From: Symbiodinium natans
Lineage: Eukaryota; Sar; Dinophyceae; Suessiales; Symbiodiniaceae
Reading direction: 5' to 3'
Assembly (NCBI GenBank): GCA_905221605.1
Contig: CAJNDS010002697.1
Location: 260,001 to 313,268, forward strand
DNA length: 53,268 nucleotides
Shown: one piece after another, positions 1-10,630 of the stretch
How positions within the stretch are numbered: position 1 is the first letter of the stretch
Layout: each line of letters opens with the position of its first letter
Notes under the pieces: generated by a model
What the model saw: the letters and a program-made list of their open reading frames with translations, nothing else
Databases searched by the model: none
Told to the model about the DNA's origin: nothing
Position numbers and translations under genes: made by a program

Positions 1-178
1 AAAGAGAGAAAGAGAGAAAGAGAGAAAGAGAGAAAGAGAGAAAGAGAGAAAGAGAGAAAGAGAGAAAGAGAGAAGGAGAGAAAGAGAGAAAGAGAGAAAG
101 AGAGAAAGAGAGAAAGAGAGAAAGAGAGAAAGAGAGAAAGAGAGAAAGAGAAAACGAGAGCAAGAGAGCAAGAGAGCA

Positions 179-211
<33 letters not shown>

Positions 212-690
212 AAGAAAGAGAGAAAGAAAGAGAAAAAGAGAAAGAGAGAAAGAGAGAAAGAGAGAAAGAGAGAAAGAGAGAAGAGAGAAGAGAGAAAGAG
301 AGAAAGAGAGAAAGAGAGAAAGAGAGAAAGAGAGAAAGAGAGGAAGAGAGAAGAGAGAAAGAGAGAAAGAGAGAAAGAGAGAAAGAGAGAAAGAGAGAAA
401 GAGAGAAAGAGAGAAAGAGAGAAAGAGAGAAAAGAGAGAAAAGAGAGAAAAGAGAGAAAGAGAGAAAGAGAGAAAGAGAGAAAGAGAGAAAGAGAGAAAG
501 AGAGAAAGAGAGAAAGAGAGAAAGAGAGAAAGAGAGAAAGAGAGGGAGAGAAAGAGAGAAAGAGAGAAAGAGAGAAAGAGAGAAAGAGAGAAAGAGAGAA
601 AGAGAGAAAGAGAGAAAGAGAGAAAGAGAGAAAGAGAGAAAGAGAGAAAGAGAGAAAGAGAGAAAGAGCGATTGGAGAGAGGGAGAGAGA
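1..690. repeat. GA-rich microsatellite
   Basis: Nearly uninterrupted purine repeat, unit close to AAAGAGAG with slips to GA dinucleotides (about 185-210) and AGAGAGA variants. It begins at the window edge, so its true length is unknown. No coding signal. Confidence 0.97.
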
Positions 691-739
691 GACAGGGATA
701 GAGAAAATCGAAGAAGAAAGGGAGAGATATGGCCCTCAG

Positions 740-928
740 CCCCAAAACCATATACACTCAAGCCACCCTAAACCCTAAACCCAAGACCCTAAACCCTAAA
801 TCCCAAGACCCTAAACCCTAAACCCTAAACTCTAAATCCCAAGACCCTAGACCCTAGACCCTAAACCCTAATCCCTAAACCCCAAACCCTAAACCCTAAG
901 CCCTAAACCCTAAACCCTAAACCACAAG
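740..928 (+). repeat. Degenerate CCCTAAA array
   Basis: Short, imperfect runs of the telomere-type heptamer CCCTAAA mixed with AAGACCCTA variants. This is the first of dozens of such arrays in the window. It lies just upstream of the first exon-like segment of gene A. Confidence 0.9.
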
Positions 929-973
929 GGGGCGCAGCCGGCCGCAGAGGATGCGAAGCGTCAGAAAACCGAG
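929..973 (+). CDS. Gene A candidate exon, low-complexity N-terminal part
   Basis: A GC-rich 45-nt island between telomere-like arrays. It is preceded by CACAAG, followed by a GTGCCG donor, and open in phase 0 (reads GAQPAAEDAKRQKTE). The product is Ala/Glu/Lys-rich and disordered. It is assigned to gene A only because of strand, phase and position upstream of the SPRY exons. It could belong to another gene or be noise. Confidence 0.4.
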
Positions 974-1997
974 GTGCCGGTCTTTGGTTCATGTATCCCA
1001 AGGGTAGGGTGGGGTGGGGTTTAGGGTTTAGGGTTTAGGGTTTAGGGTTTAGGGTTTAGGGTTCAGGGTTCAGGGTTCAGGGTTCAGGGTTTAGTGTTTA
1101 GGGTTTAGGGTTTACGGTTTAGGGTTTGGGGGTTTAGGGTTTAGGGTTTGGGGTTCAGGGTTCGCGGTTGAGGGATTTTTAGGGAGTTTAGGGTTTGGGG
1201 TTTAAAGTTTAGGGTTCAGGGTTTGGGGTTTGGAGTTTTGGTGCTTTGGGTAGGGTTGAGGTTTGAGGGTTGAGGGATTTAGGGCTTAAGCCTTTAGGGT
1301 TAAGTTACGGTTTATGGGGTTCACAGGGTTGTTTATGGGGTTCCGGGTTCAGGATGGGTGCACTTATCTAGGGCGCCCGAGCAGAGTTTGGTGTATAGAA
1401 GCCCCACGACAAAGTTAGGGTTTAGGGTTTAGGTCTAAGGTTTCATAAGTCATTCCCATGGAGTAGCCCTGTAGCAAAGTTCTAAAAACTCACCGGGCCA
1501 CATAGTCCACTGAACCCCAAAGAACCTTGAACTAGCATTTGCCTAAGAACCTCCCAATAAAAACGCGAGATAAGAATCCCTAGATTACCCTCATGAGGCA
1601 GAGTTTTTTCATTTTTTGGAGAGTTCTTAAGCACATTGCAGTGATCCGGTGAGCCGTACTGCGGACAGATCCACGGGCGGAGGGTCTGAGTCGAAGGTTC
1701 AGCTCAGGTTTACATCATGTTGCGGCACCCTAAGACCTATAATCCCCGAAACCCCAGAACCCCAAAACCCCAAAACCCCTAAGCCCTAAACCCCTAGACC
1801 CCTAGACCCCTAGACCCCTAGACCCCTAGACCCCTAGACCCCTAGACCCCTAGACCCCTAGACCCCTAGACCCCTAGACCCCTAGACCCCTAGACCCCTA
1901 GACCCCTAGACCCCTAGAACCCTAGACCCTAAACCCCAAAAACCCTAAACCCCTAAATTCCTTAACCCCTGAACCCCTAAGCCCCGAACCCCAACAG
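974..1997. repeat. TTTAGGG-rich intron-like spacer with 8-bp array
   Basis: TTTAGGG arrays in + orientation at about 1018-1250 switch to CCCTAAA orientation after 1740. At about 1794-1916 is a tight 8-bp tandem array (unit AGACCCCT, about 15 copies), a derivative of the telomere unit. Between them, 1250-1740 is unique sequence with no recognisable exon. Probably intronic. Confidence 0.75.
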
Positions 1998-2057
1998 GAG
2001 GGCTTCGTCCCACGACCGCCGGGTGCAGTGCCTCCACCACCAGGGCAGACTGCCAGG
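1998..2057 (+). CDS. Gene A candidate exon, proline-rich
   Basis: 60 nt after CAACAG and before a GC donor (GCCCGA), open in phase 0 at both ends. It encodes EGFVPRPPGAVPPPPGQTAR, a Pro-rich linker. The AG|G acceptor and GC donor match the confirmed exons of this gene. No domain is recognised. Confidence 0.45.
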
Positions 2058-2975
2058 GCCCGAGGGTTTAGCGTTTAGGGTTGAGGGTTTAGGTGAAGGG
2101 GTTCAGGGTGTTTTTTTTTTTGGGGGGGGGGGGTGTTTTGGGAGGTCTAGGAAAGACGTCTACATCCCCTAAGTGCAGTCACCTGTGGGAGCGGTGACTG
2201 AGGCTGAGGTTGCAGCTGTAAGGTTGAGGGGGAGGGCTTTAAGTACCCCGGATTTCCCCAGCAGGCCTGGGGAGTCGGGGGGTTTAGGGTTTAGGGTGTA
2301 GGGTTTAGGGTGAGACTCTACTCTCGGACCCAGAGCAGGCCCTTCGTCCCTCTTCTTTGGGGCTCATATTCCCTGGTATGCCCCCTTTTAACCCGAAAGG
2401 GGCCTCTCTCGAAACTGCCTGTAGTGTGTGGGGATCGCCCAAACATGTAAAGTCCAAGTCCAAAAACCGCTGAATGCCTGAAACCCTGAAGTGGGCTGTT
2501 CTGGGCTCCGGGTTGTTTGTCCCATAGGCGGCCTTACCCGCCCTAAACCCTAACCCCTAACCCCTAACCCCTAACCCCTAAACCCTAAGCCCTAAACCCG
2601 AAGCCCTAAGCCCTAAGCCCTAAGCCCTAAACCCAAAACCCTAAATCCTAAAGCCAAGTTGAGACAAGCCCGGAAGCCCTCGATCGAGCCCAACTTGCGT
2701 TTTAGGGTTTGGGGTTTAGCGTTTGGGGTTTAGGGTTTGGGGTTTAGGGTTAGGGTTTGGTGTTAAGGGTTTGGGGTTTACGGCTTTGGCCCTAAACCGC
2801 AGAGCTCAATCCTTAAATCCTGAGCCCCGAACCTTAAACACTAAACCCTAAGTCCTAAATGGCCCAAAACTCTGAGCCTTGAACCATAAACCCTAAACCC
2901 TAAATCCTAAACCCGAAACCCTAAACCCCAAAGCCTAAACCCTAAACCATAAACCCGACTCCGATTGTTTCCAAG
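2058..2975. repeat. Spacer with telomere-like arrays and T/G tract
   Basis: Contains a T10-G11 homopolymer junction near 2110-2132, TTTAGGG runs near 2280-2310 and 2700-2780, and CCCTAAA/CCCCTAA runs near 2545-2650 and 2885-2955. No coding feature recognised. Interpreted as an intron of gene A. Confidence 0.7.
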
Positions 2976-3005
2976 GAGGCCAAGGAGGCAGAGACGAAGC
3001 CCGAG
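2976..3005 (+). CDS. Gene A candidate exon, acidic/lysine-rich
   Basis: 30-nt island after TCCAAG and before a GT donor (GTCGGG), open in phase 0 (EAKEAETKPE). It would extend the charged N-terminal region of gene A. The assignment rests only on splice-like borders, phase and composition. Confidence 0.35.
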
Positions 3006-3700
3006 GTCGGGTGGCCCATTCAGCTTTAGGGTTTAGGGTTTGGGGTTTAGGGTTTAGGGTAGAGGCGCTCTGGGGTTTAGGGTTTGGGGTTTAGGGTCTA
3101 GGGTTTAGGGCTTAGGTTTTTTCGGTCCTGTAGTAGGCAGGGTAGATCCTAAGTAGTCTTCAATCCTTAGGTGAACTTCTTGGCGGATTTTAACATTATG
3201 GGTTACAGCGAATTGCGATTTAGGACTGCATGACTCGCCAGGTATCCGGTAGTAGTATTCTAAACGCACGAAAACAGCTAACCGCAGCGGATCGCGAGTT
3301 CAGGCCACGTCACGACGTTTCGTGGGCGTTAATATCGTTTTTGAGAGATGGCAGCAAACGGGCAGGCAAATCTGCGCTGAACCCGGCTTCCAAAATCCCT
3401 ACCAACTTGGCCCAGCGTCTTCTCGGGCGGTTTGTACTTTAGCCGATTTGCTTGCCTCTTTGCTGGGAAAGGCACGAAAATCATGAATCGCCAGGCTTCC
3501 AAGGTGGTTAGTAGCTTCTCTGCTGGGAAAGCCCCAAGAGATCGCTCCTAACGCGGGCCGGGGGTTCTCGGGTGGTTAGTAGCCGAATTGCTTGCCTTTC
3601 CTTCTGTGATGGCACAAACTTCTGGCCCACTTTGGCGGAGCCGTTGCAGAAGGGCACGAAACCAGGCCAGGGTCACAACGTGGGTCCGAAGCCCAGGACG
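3006..3700. other. Spacer, mostly unique sequence
   Basis: TTTAGGG runs at 3025-3110, then about 600 nt of unique sequence. The short open frame at 3230-3442 has no recognisable domain. A phrase near GGTTAGTAGC...TTGCTGGGAAAG occurs two or three times between 3435 and 3600, suggesting a degraded local duplication. Confidence 0.5.
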
Positions 3701-3910
3701 CAGAGAAGCCCCGTGCAGGTCGGCTGGCGCGTCCTGGAGCTGTCCCGCCTCCTGATGCTCCGGAACCACTACCTGGGCATCAAGAAACTGTTTCCGCGCG
3801 CGAGGCCGCTGTTCGCCGACACCGACAGCTCCACCTATGAGATCCCCTCCGCCGAAGATCCGCACTTCTGGCGATGGCCCCCGACAGCAGTACACCTTGA
3901 TGCGGATCAA
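3701..3910 (+). pseudogene. Fossil fragment of protein-primed family B DNA polymerase (Polinton/Maverick-like)
   Basis: In the frame starting at 3572, residues about 50-97 contain VLELSRLLMLRNHYLGIKK followed by FADTDSSTYEI. This arrangement matches the palm region of protein-primed family B DNA polymerases: a helix ending in an HY motif, a short spacer, then the metal-binding DTDS of motif C. Such enzymes are typical of Polinton/Maverick elements and related viruses of protists. Only about 50 residues are recognisable. The flanks lose similarity, and no integrase, capsid or terminal repeat is seen, so this is a relic. It lies between candidate exons of gene A, that is, within an intron. Confidence 0.75.
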
Positions 3911-4339
3911 AAGGAAAGCCCCAAGCCATGAACAGTGCCTGGCGGATCAGAAACAGTTTGGGAACGTGTGGAGTCAGGAGAATCGCTCATGGGCCTGGCA
4001 TGCATCCTACACTCCCCGTGGTCCTAGAAGTCCCGATAAGCACAGACAAAAACGACAAACCCTTCGAAGCCGGTGAGCCCTAAAAACCCCATTAACCCGA
4101 TAAACAACCCCTGGAACCCGATACAAAAACCCGTAAAAACCCATAAAGTCTCCTTAAGCCCTATGAGCCCTCGAAGCTTTCAGAAGCCCCAGCAAAGGCC
4201 CCCCTTAAACCCTAGGAAGCCTATGCGTCCTTAAAGCCTATGAGGCCCCTGAAGTCCTACAGTAAACACCACAAAGTTGGAACATCCTTCTCCCCACACC
4301 CCAAAAGGTATGCTAAAGGGAATCCCCGCTCTAATCATT

Positions 4340-4668
4340 CTTCAGCCATGCTAAACCCTAAGCCCTGAGCCCTGAAACCCTCAATCCTAAAGCCCTAAAC
4401 CCTAAACCCTAAAACCCTAAAACCCTAAATGCCTAAACCCTAAACCCTAAACCCTAAACCCTAAACCCTAAACCCTAAAGCCTAAACCCTAAACCCTAAA
4501 CCCTAAACCCTAAACCCTAAAGCCTAAACCCTAAACCCTAAACCCTAAACCCTAAACCCTAAACCCTAAACCCTAAACCCTAAACCCTAAACCCTAAACC
4601 CCTAAACCCTAAAACCCTAAACCCTAAACCCCTAAACCCTAAACCCCTAAACCCCGCATCTCAGAACC
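4340..4668 (+). repeat. CCCTAAA telomere-type array
   Basis: About 300 bp of CCCTAAA with occasional one-base insertions (CCCTAAAA, CCCCTAAA). One of the longest and cleanest interstitial arrays in the window. Confidence 0.97.
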
Positions 4669-4691
4669 CTAAGCCCTAAGCCTCTTCTCAG

Positions 4692-4757
4692 GAGCCCGTG
4701 GAGCAGGAAGTCGATGCGAAGCCGCTGACCGGGTGCCCGGCCCCAGCCGAAGCCCTG
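4692..4757 (+). CDS. Gene A candidate exon, charged
   Basis: GC-rich island between two long CCCTAAA arrays. It is preceded by CTCAG and open in phase 0 (EPVEQEVDAKPLTGCPAPAE). The 3' border is uncertain: several GC, GA or GT donors are possible after the 14th codon. It would directly precede the first SPRY exon, which also begins in phase 0. Confidence 0.42.
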
Positions 4758-4762
4758 CGGTC

Positions 4763-5105
4763 CTAAACCCTAAACCCTAAACCCGAAACCCTAAACCCTA
4801 AACCCTAAACCCTAAACCCTAAACCCTAAACCCTAAACCCTAAACCCTAAACCCTTAACCCTTAACCCTTAATCCTTAACCCTTAACCCTTAACCCTTAA
4901 CCCTAAACCCTAAACCCTAAACCCTAAACCCTAACCCTAAACCCTAAACTCTTAACCCTTAAACCCTAAACCCTAAACCCTAAACCCAAAACCAGAACCC
5001 TAAACCCTAAACCCTGAACCTTGAAACCCTGAACCCTGAACCCTGAACCCTGAACCCTGAACCTTAAACCTAAGCCCTGAACCCTAAACCTAAGCCCTAA
5101 ACCCT
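4763..5105 (+). repeat. CCCTAAA array with CCCTTAA and CCCTGAA sub-blocks
   Basis: The heptamer array changes unit along its length: CCCTAAA, then about seven copies of CCCTTAA (4855-4905), then CCCTAAA, then CCCTGAA (about 5030-5065). Block-wise variants suggest local amplification of mutated units after seeding. Confidence 0.95.
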
Positions 5106-5859
5106 AGGTGAGGGCGCTTGCTTTCTGTCACACGTTTACCCCAAGCCAAGGCCCCAGTCCTCTTTGCCAATTTTGCGCCGAAGCATCCGAGCTCTAGTGG
5201 GGCCCCTCAAACCCTTTGGAGGAGGGAAGGGGTTTAGGGTTTATGGTTCAGGGTAAAAGAGCTCTGGGGTCTAGGGTTTAGGGTTTGAGGTTTGGGGTTT
5301 AGGGTTCCTCGTGCACCCACTGAGAAAAGGAAAGGCTTCCTATTCTCGTCGGTGACTTTGGCACCTACGCCAAGTTCCTAAGCCCTACACCCTGAATCCC
5401 AAACCTTAATCCCTTCCCCCTTTTATTAAAGACCCCCCTAATACTAAAAACCCTTTCCGGAAAATCCTGACGAAACCAACCCCGCCTTTTAAACCCTATT
5501 CCGAATTAGGGGGGGTTCAGGGCACCCAAAACCCGCCAGCCAACCAACATCCTAAAGCTCAAAGCTCCCTCCCTCTCTCCCCAGCCTAGACCCTAAACCC
5601 TTTGGACCCCAAACATGGCATTTGGATAAAAACCTCCCCCTAATAATGAAAACGCATTTCGAATTTCCATTGGGGGAGGGGGGGGGACCCCGTTTAATAT
5701 TAGGGGGAAGGGATTAGGGGTTTTCCCTAAACCCTCAACCCTAACCCCTGAACCCTGAACCCTAAACCCTAAACCGCTAAACCCTAAACCCGAAACCCTC
5801 AACCCTAAGCCCTAAACCCTAAATCCGAGCCCTCGACGTGGTCCAGGAAGCCCCTCAAG
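5106..5859. other. Intron-like spacer of gene A
   Basis: Mixed-orientation telomere-like runs (5228-5310 and 5715-5825) around unique sequence with a GTTTAATATTAGGGGG stretch near 5690. No exon recognised. Confidence 0.5.
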
Positions 5860-5913
5860 GAGAACATGACCTTCGAGCCGGCGGACTGTACGCCCTGGGC
5901 CTACTGCCCCAGG
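5860..5913 (+). CDS. Gene A exon: start of SPRY domain
   Basis: Preceded by CTCAAG and followed by a GA donor (GATGGC). 54 nt, phase 0 to 0, encoding ENMTFEPADCTPWAYCPR. In SPRY proteins of this type the strand before the GARA/GTRA motif has such a TF-x-P-x-D/S pattern. Position and phase agree with the next exon at 8207. Recognition of this exon alone would be weak. It is supported by the run of exons that follows. Confidence 0.6.
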
Positions 5914-8206
5914 GATGGCAGGGTTTAGGGGTTTAGGGTTTGGGGTTTAGGGTTTGGGGTTTGGGGTTTGGGGTTTGGGGTTGAGGGTTCAGAGTTGAGG
6001 GTTGAGGGTTGAGGGTTGGGGGTTGGGGGTTGGGGGTTGGGGGTTGAAGAAATGACATGAAGGTTGAGGGTTGAGGGTTGAGGGTCAAGGGTCGAGGGTT
6101 GAGGGTTGAGGGTTTAGGTTGGAATGTTTAAGGGTCTATAATATCTTGGGTTTAGGGTTGGTGTTTAGGGCCTACAGGGTTAGGGTTTAGGGTTCAGGGT
6201 TGCTGAAACTGTCCTTGCAAAACAGGCTATGAACCCTAAACCCTAAACCCTAAACCCTAAACCCTAAACCCTAAACCCTAAACCCTAAACCCTAAACCCT
6301 AAACCCTAAACCCTAAACCCTAAACCCTCAACCCTAAACCCTAAACCCTAATGGTTTAGGGCTTATCTGGATGGGGTTTGGGATCTAGACCAGAATCATT
6401 CAAGCGGTGGCTGCAGCACGTAGCTCATGGACGCGATGAATAGCGCCCGGGTCTACTTTCGAACCCTGAAGCCCTCAAATCCTAAACCCTAGAAACCCAA
6501 GATCCCAAACCCAAAGCCCTATGAACCCTAAACCCCAAGATTCCTAACCCGAAACCCCAACCTAAACCCGACAGTCCGAAATATCCCAGCCCTCAGCCCC
6601 ATAGTCTGGCTGGTGCTTAGTAGGGAATGAGGGAATTAGGGGCCCTATATTGTCCCTTAACGGGTATCTGTAGGCCCCCAAGTCCCTCATTCCCCTACCA
6701 AGCACCAGGGGGTTTAGGGTTTAGGGTTTAGATTTAGGGTTTAGGGTTTAGGGTTTAGGGTTTAGGGTTTAGGGTTTAGGGTTTAGGGTTTAGGGTTTAG
6801 GGTTCATCATCAGTGGGGCTCTTGCTGCCCTTATCCAGGCTCAACGTGATCCCTTCCCTCGGAGGAAAGGCCGGCTTTGACGGTCTTTTTATGAGGGGCC
6901 GGGTTTAGGGTTTAGGGTTTAGGGTTTAGGGTTCAGCGTTCAGGGTTTAGGGTTTAGGGTTTAGGGTTCAGCGTTCAGGGTTTAGGGCTTGGTGTCTTGT
7001 GTCTGCCGGCGAACTGGGGGTTTAAGAGTTTCGGGGTTTAGGGTTTTGGGGCCGGCGGCAAGGGTGTCGTAAAGCGTGAGTTTACGAGAGCCTTCGGTTG
7101 GTTAGTGGCCTGAACCACGGGCAAGCACGCCAGATCAAAGGGGGTTTTAGGCTTTAGGGGTCAGCGTGTAGCTGTGCCCGCCGTGCACCAGGCGTTTAAG
7201 GTTTGAGGCCCTAGTTCCCTCGACCCTGAGCCTGACACCCAGAAGCTCCCTAGGGTTTAGGGTTTAGGGTTTAGGGTTGAGGGTTGAGGGTTGAGGGTTT
7301 AGGGCCTAAAGTGTGAAGGGGTCCTGTCACCTCTCGGGATGCGCGAACGCCCGAACTCACCCAGCCCTGAAGAGCCCCCACACAAGGGGTCGCTGTCTAG
7401 GCTCTCAGGGACGAACTAAACCCCAAAAGGGTTTATGGTCCATGTATACCTTAATGATAGAGGTGATCACATTATAGGGTATATGCCCCATGTAGCCCCC
7501 AAAGCTCGAGGAGTCACGGGGGGTTACGAGGCCCGCAGGAAGCACCGAGAGGGTCATCGACTGTGAAGTCTGCAGCGTGGCGTGCTTGTCGGGCGTGCGC
7601 AGCTCGTGGTGCCGTGATCCTTGCGCTCCCTCCCAATGTCAGCATACCAAAGTGCAGGCAGTGTGGCAGTTTAGGGTTTAGCGACGACCCCTTGGGGCTC
7701 GGAAAATCGCATCTTTCAGCACAATGCGACGTGTTGGCATCGGTCAACACCTAAACCCGAAACCCGAAACCCTAAACCCTAAACCCTAAACCCTAAACCC
7801 TAAACCCTACACCCTAAACCCTAAACCCTGAACCCCCGTTCCAAAGTGTGCTTCCGGCTCGGTCCCGTGCTCTTGGGTTTAGGGTTTAGGGTTTAGGGTT
7901 TAGGTTTTAGGGTTTAGGGTTTATTTAGGCAGCAAGGACGCTTAGAGGGCTTCACTTGGTGCATCCGTTGAGAAGGGAATTGCATGGGTTTAGGGTTATA
8001 TTCGAAATCGAGCTCCCACCTCCGTCCCGTTTGCATGCTCCTCGCACAGCGCGTGCGTGTTCTTGCTATCGGCCCCTTGGCAAATTGGGGTCTTGGACTG
8101 CCTCTTGGAATGGTTGTGGTGCCCTAGGCCCCTCAGCCCTAAACCCTGAAACCCTGCACCCAAAAACCCTCAAGCCGCAAATCCCCAACGCTCCCCCAAC
8201 TGCGAG
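5914..8206 (+). other. Intron of gene A with many telomere-like arrays
   Basis: About 2.3 kb. It contains TTTAGGG-type runs in both orientations: 5925-6120 (including a GTTGGGG block near 6015-6045), a clean CCCTAAA array at 6234-6350, TTTAGGG at 6712-6805 and 6903-6990, and paired arrays at 7750-7830 and 7873-7925. Small GC-rich islands at 6806-6890 and 7540-7670 are open in one frame, but their phase does not fit between the two neighbouring SPRY exons. They are left unassigned. Confidence 0.65.
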
Positions 8207-8266
8207 GTCCTCCTGCCCCTCAGTGAGGGAGGCCTTCAGTACCTCATGGCCGGTGCGCGGGCAAAC
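8207..8266 (+). CDS. Gene A exon: SPRY core, GARAN motif
   Basis: 60 nt between TGCGAG|G and a GC donor (GCCCGG), phase 0 to 0. It encodes VLLPLSEGGLQYLMAGARAN. The S/T-E-G-x-x-Y/F-L-x-x-G-A/T-R-A/S segment is the characteristic entry of SPRY domains such as those of the hnRNP-U/ASH2L type. The next two exons continue with the expected G-x-x-x-G-R-Y-x-x-E-V-K segment, so the assignment is firm. Confidence 0.85.
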
Positions 8267-8946
8267 GCCCGGTCTTCCCAGCTGGCGCTTGCGGTTTAGG
8301 GCTGTACGCTTTAGTGTTTAGGGTTTAGGGCTCAGGGTTTAGGATTTTGGTTTCAGAGATGGCCCTTCATTTTTTTGCGGCCAAACTCAGGCAAACCCTA
8401 AACCCTAAACACTAAGCACTAAACCCTAAACCCTACGCCAGACACCAGGCCTCTAAAGATGTTGTACAGGAACGTCTCATCGTCGTGAAGAGGCCAAGGG
8501 TTTAGGGGTTTTAGGGTTCATGAAGGCACAATGCCCAGGCGCAGTCATGTGTAATGGTATTTCCACTTGTGCCTGCCCTATTTATATCCATACCTTAGGG
8601 ACCGGGTAGGTAACCTTTAACCTTTTGGTTATATAAAATACTACACTATGTCAAAGGTTCCCCTTTTTTGAAAATAGGGTATTCAGCCCCCAAGATACAT
8701 AGAACTACACACGACCCTTCGAGTACTGAATGCTGGACTTGGGCTTCGGACCAGGTCAACCCTAATCCCGAAAAGTTCTATCAACTATACCCTCAACCCC
8801 AAAAGGCGCTTTAACCCAGAAGCACCCCCGACTCAACCAGAAAACTCTGTCAACTAAACCCTCAACCCCCAAAAGCGCTTCAAACCCGAAACCACTCCCA
8901 GCTTAACCCTAAACCCTAAACCCTAAACCCTCTTCCCTCCACTAAG
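8267..8946 (+). other. Intron of gene A (GC donor)
   Basis: Starts GCCCGG and ends CACTAAG. Carries short CCCTAAA runs (8394-8435, 8904-8930) and an AT-richer stretch (8580-8700) with AAGGTTCCCC...GGGTA, similar to the right half of the introner family in gene B. Confidence 0.65.
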
Positions 8947-8962
8947 ATGGGAATGAAGAGCG
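8947..8962 (+). CDS. Gene A 16-nt microexon
   Basis: ATG GGA ATG AAG AGC G, encoding MGMKS plus the first base of Gly. Read through, the product is GARAN, then MGMKSG, then RYLYEVKV, the standard SPRY order. The microexon is bounded by CTAAG and a GC donor (GCTCGA). Its last base plus the first two bases of the next exon complete the glycine codon. The 5' side is AG|A, not the usual AG|G, so the exact acceptor is less sure. Confidence 0.7.
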
Positions 8963-9551
8963 GCTCGAGCCTTGGAAGAGTTGTGCGGAGCGTGGGGAGT
9001 CGATTCGGTTGGCGAGCTCGGGGCTTTCAAAGCTTTGAACCCTAAACCCTAAACCCTAAACCCCTAAACCCTAAACCCTAAACCCTAAACCCTAAACCCT
9101 AGACCCTGCACCTTAAGCCCAAACCCTTCTACAAGCTCATGGAGTCCTACCCTTTACCCATCCTATACATTGTTCTGTGATGCCCCTTTCTAGTACCCTA
9201 AACCCTAGACCCTAAAGCCTAGCCCGATGGCGGTCGTCTGGACTGATAGCCTTAGGGCTGGGGGGGGGGAGAGGGTTTAGGGTTCTGGGGTCTAGGGCTT
9301 GGGGTACGGGGTTCGGGTTTAGGGGACTTCAAGGGCAGGAGCAATCTCGGAGATCTCCAGATTCCTTCAGCTTTGTCTCCCTGCCTCCTGTACATCCTCA
9401 GCGAGTCAGGTCTGTAGGGTTTAGGGTTTAGGGTTTAGGGTTTAGGGTTTAGGATTTAGGGTTTCGGGTTTAGGGTTGAGGGTTGAGGGTTGAGGGTTTA
9501 CCGCGTAACACGTAAACCCCCCAAACCTGAGCCCCTGAGAGTGCTCCCCAG
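8963..9551 (+). other. Intron of gene A (GC donor)
   Basis: Begins GCTCGA and ends CCCCAG. Contains CCCTAAA runs at 9037-9110 and a TTTAGGG array at 9414-9500. Confidence 0.7.
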
Positions 9552-9583
9552 GCCGGTATCTCTACGAAGTCAAGGTGGTCCGG
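9552..9583 (+). CDS. Gene A exon: SPRY RYLYEVKV strand
   Basis: 32 nt after CCCCAG, before a GA donor (GAGCTC). It completes a split Gly codon and encodes RYLYEVKVVR, the universally recognisable SPRY beta strand (G-R/K-x-Y/F-x-E-V/A). The 3' border could be one codon later. Confidence 0.82.
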
Positions 9584-10630
9584 GAGCTCAGATTCTCCTC
9601 CTCTCCCACCCCCCTCTTCCTCCCCGTCAGGAGGCGGGGTTGAGGGCTGAGGGGTGAAGGGGCGTAAGGTTGCTCAGGAGCATAACTACCCTAGTCTAGC
9701 TTCTGAACGACAAGCTCTGAACCCTCAGACACTTCTGAGCCATTTAGGCCCCCCTCGCGTTGGGAGCTGCTTTGCCAGACAAGGGCCCTGCACAAATCCG
9801 AGGTTCGGGGTTTCCTCCCAAGAACTTCAGCTAAAACCCTACGGAGCCTGGTTGGGGTCCATCCTTAAAATGTCTAGTGTTGGGCCAGTCTTCACTTTGT
9901 CATTGCGTTCGGTTCCCCCTATGAATACACCCCGTGAAAGGTCTCCTTCTCATTCCTTTCGGCTGCTCTCTGGGGGCTCTGGAAATCTAAGGCCCTGAGT
10001 CCCTACATCTCTACCCCAGAGCCCCTGAGTCGACGACCGGGTTTGGTTTCGTTTTCTTTTTTTGTTTTATTTGATTATTATTTTTTATTTTTCAAATTTA
10101 TTTATTTATTTATTTATTATTATTATTATTTTTATTTTTTTAAAGGGGTTTTGTGTTGGATTTAAATCGAACATCCTACGCGCCCCAAACCCTCGAAACC
10201 CCCGTGGGCTTTGGGCCTTGGGAATCTGTGCAGGAGTGTACCTATACCTCTTCCTACCCTTAAGCGCCCTGAACTTGGGATGTTCCCCCTTATAGTAAAA
10301 GTCCGTAGGAATTAGGGACTATAGTAAGGACTGTTAGAATTATACAAGGGGCGGAACATCTAAACCCTAAAACCCTAAACCCCAAACCCTCAACCTTAAG
10401 TCCAACTGTAATGAAGAAGCTCAAACCACAGCAAGCGGACGCAGCTTTAATCTTCAAGCAGTCACAATGATTCCAAGCTTTCGTTCATGGAGCTCTACGG
10501 GGATAGACTGCCGAAATGGCTGCAAAGAATGACGAGAAATGACAAAGCACTACTGTACTGTGCAATGCCAAACCTGTCGAGCATGACGAAAATTTTTTAA
10601 CCCTGAAGAGTCACTCGCTCTGCTGCCGAG
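9584..10630 (+). other. Intron of gene A
   Basis: Contains a 114-codon open frame (9654-9998) with no recognisable domain and no fit to the SPRY order, a T/A-rich low-complexity run (10055-10142), one copy of the GTTCCCCC hairpin element (10279-10360) and short CCCTAAA runs. Confidence 0.6.
10279..10360 (+). mobile_element. Small hairpin element (MITE-like), family GTTCCCC, copy 1
   Basis: Imperfect inverted repeat beginning GATGTTCCCCC and ending GGGGCGGAACATC. Internal sequence TAGTAAAAGTCC pairs with GGACTGTTAGAATTA. It shares ends and internal order with copies at 36020, 43944 and 48340. No coding capacity. Confidence 0.75.

Noticed and set aside
730-5100. A true chromosome end or subtelomere because of TTTAGGG
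   Set aside because: Arrays occur across the whole window in both orientations, separated by exons and unique sequence. No terminal uniform array is present.
6806-7670. Exon-like islands reading GALAALIQAQRDPFPRR (6817) and AVILALPPNVSIPK (7605)
   Set aside because: Open and GC-rich, but they do not fit between the SPRY exons at 5860 and 8207, which already join in phase and motif order. No family recognised.
9654-9998. 114-codon open frame
   Set aside because: Lies in the intron between two SPRY exons, has no recognisable domain and uses telomere-derived sequence. Probably chance.
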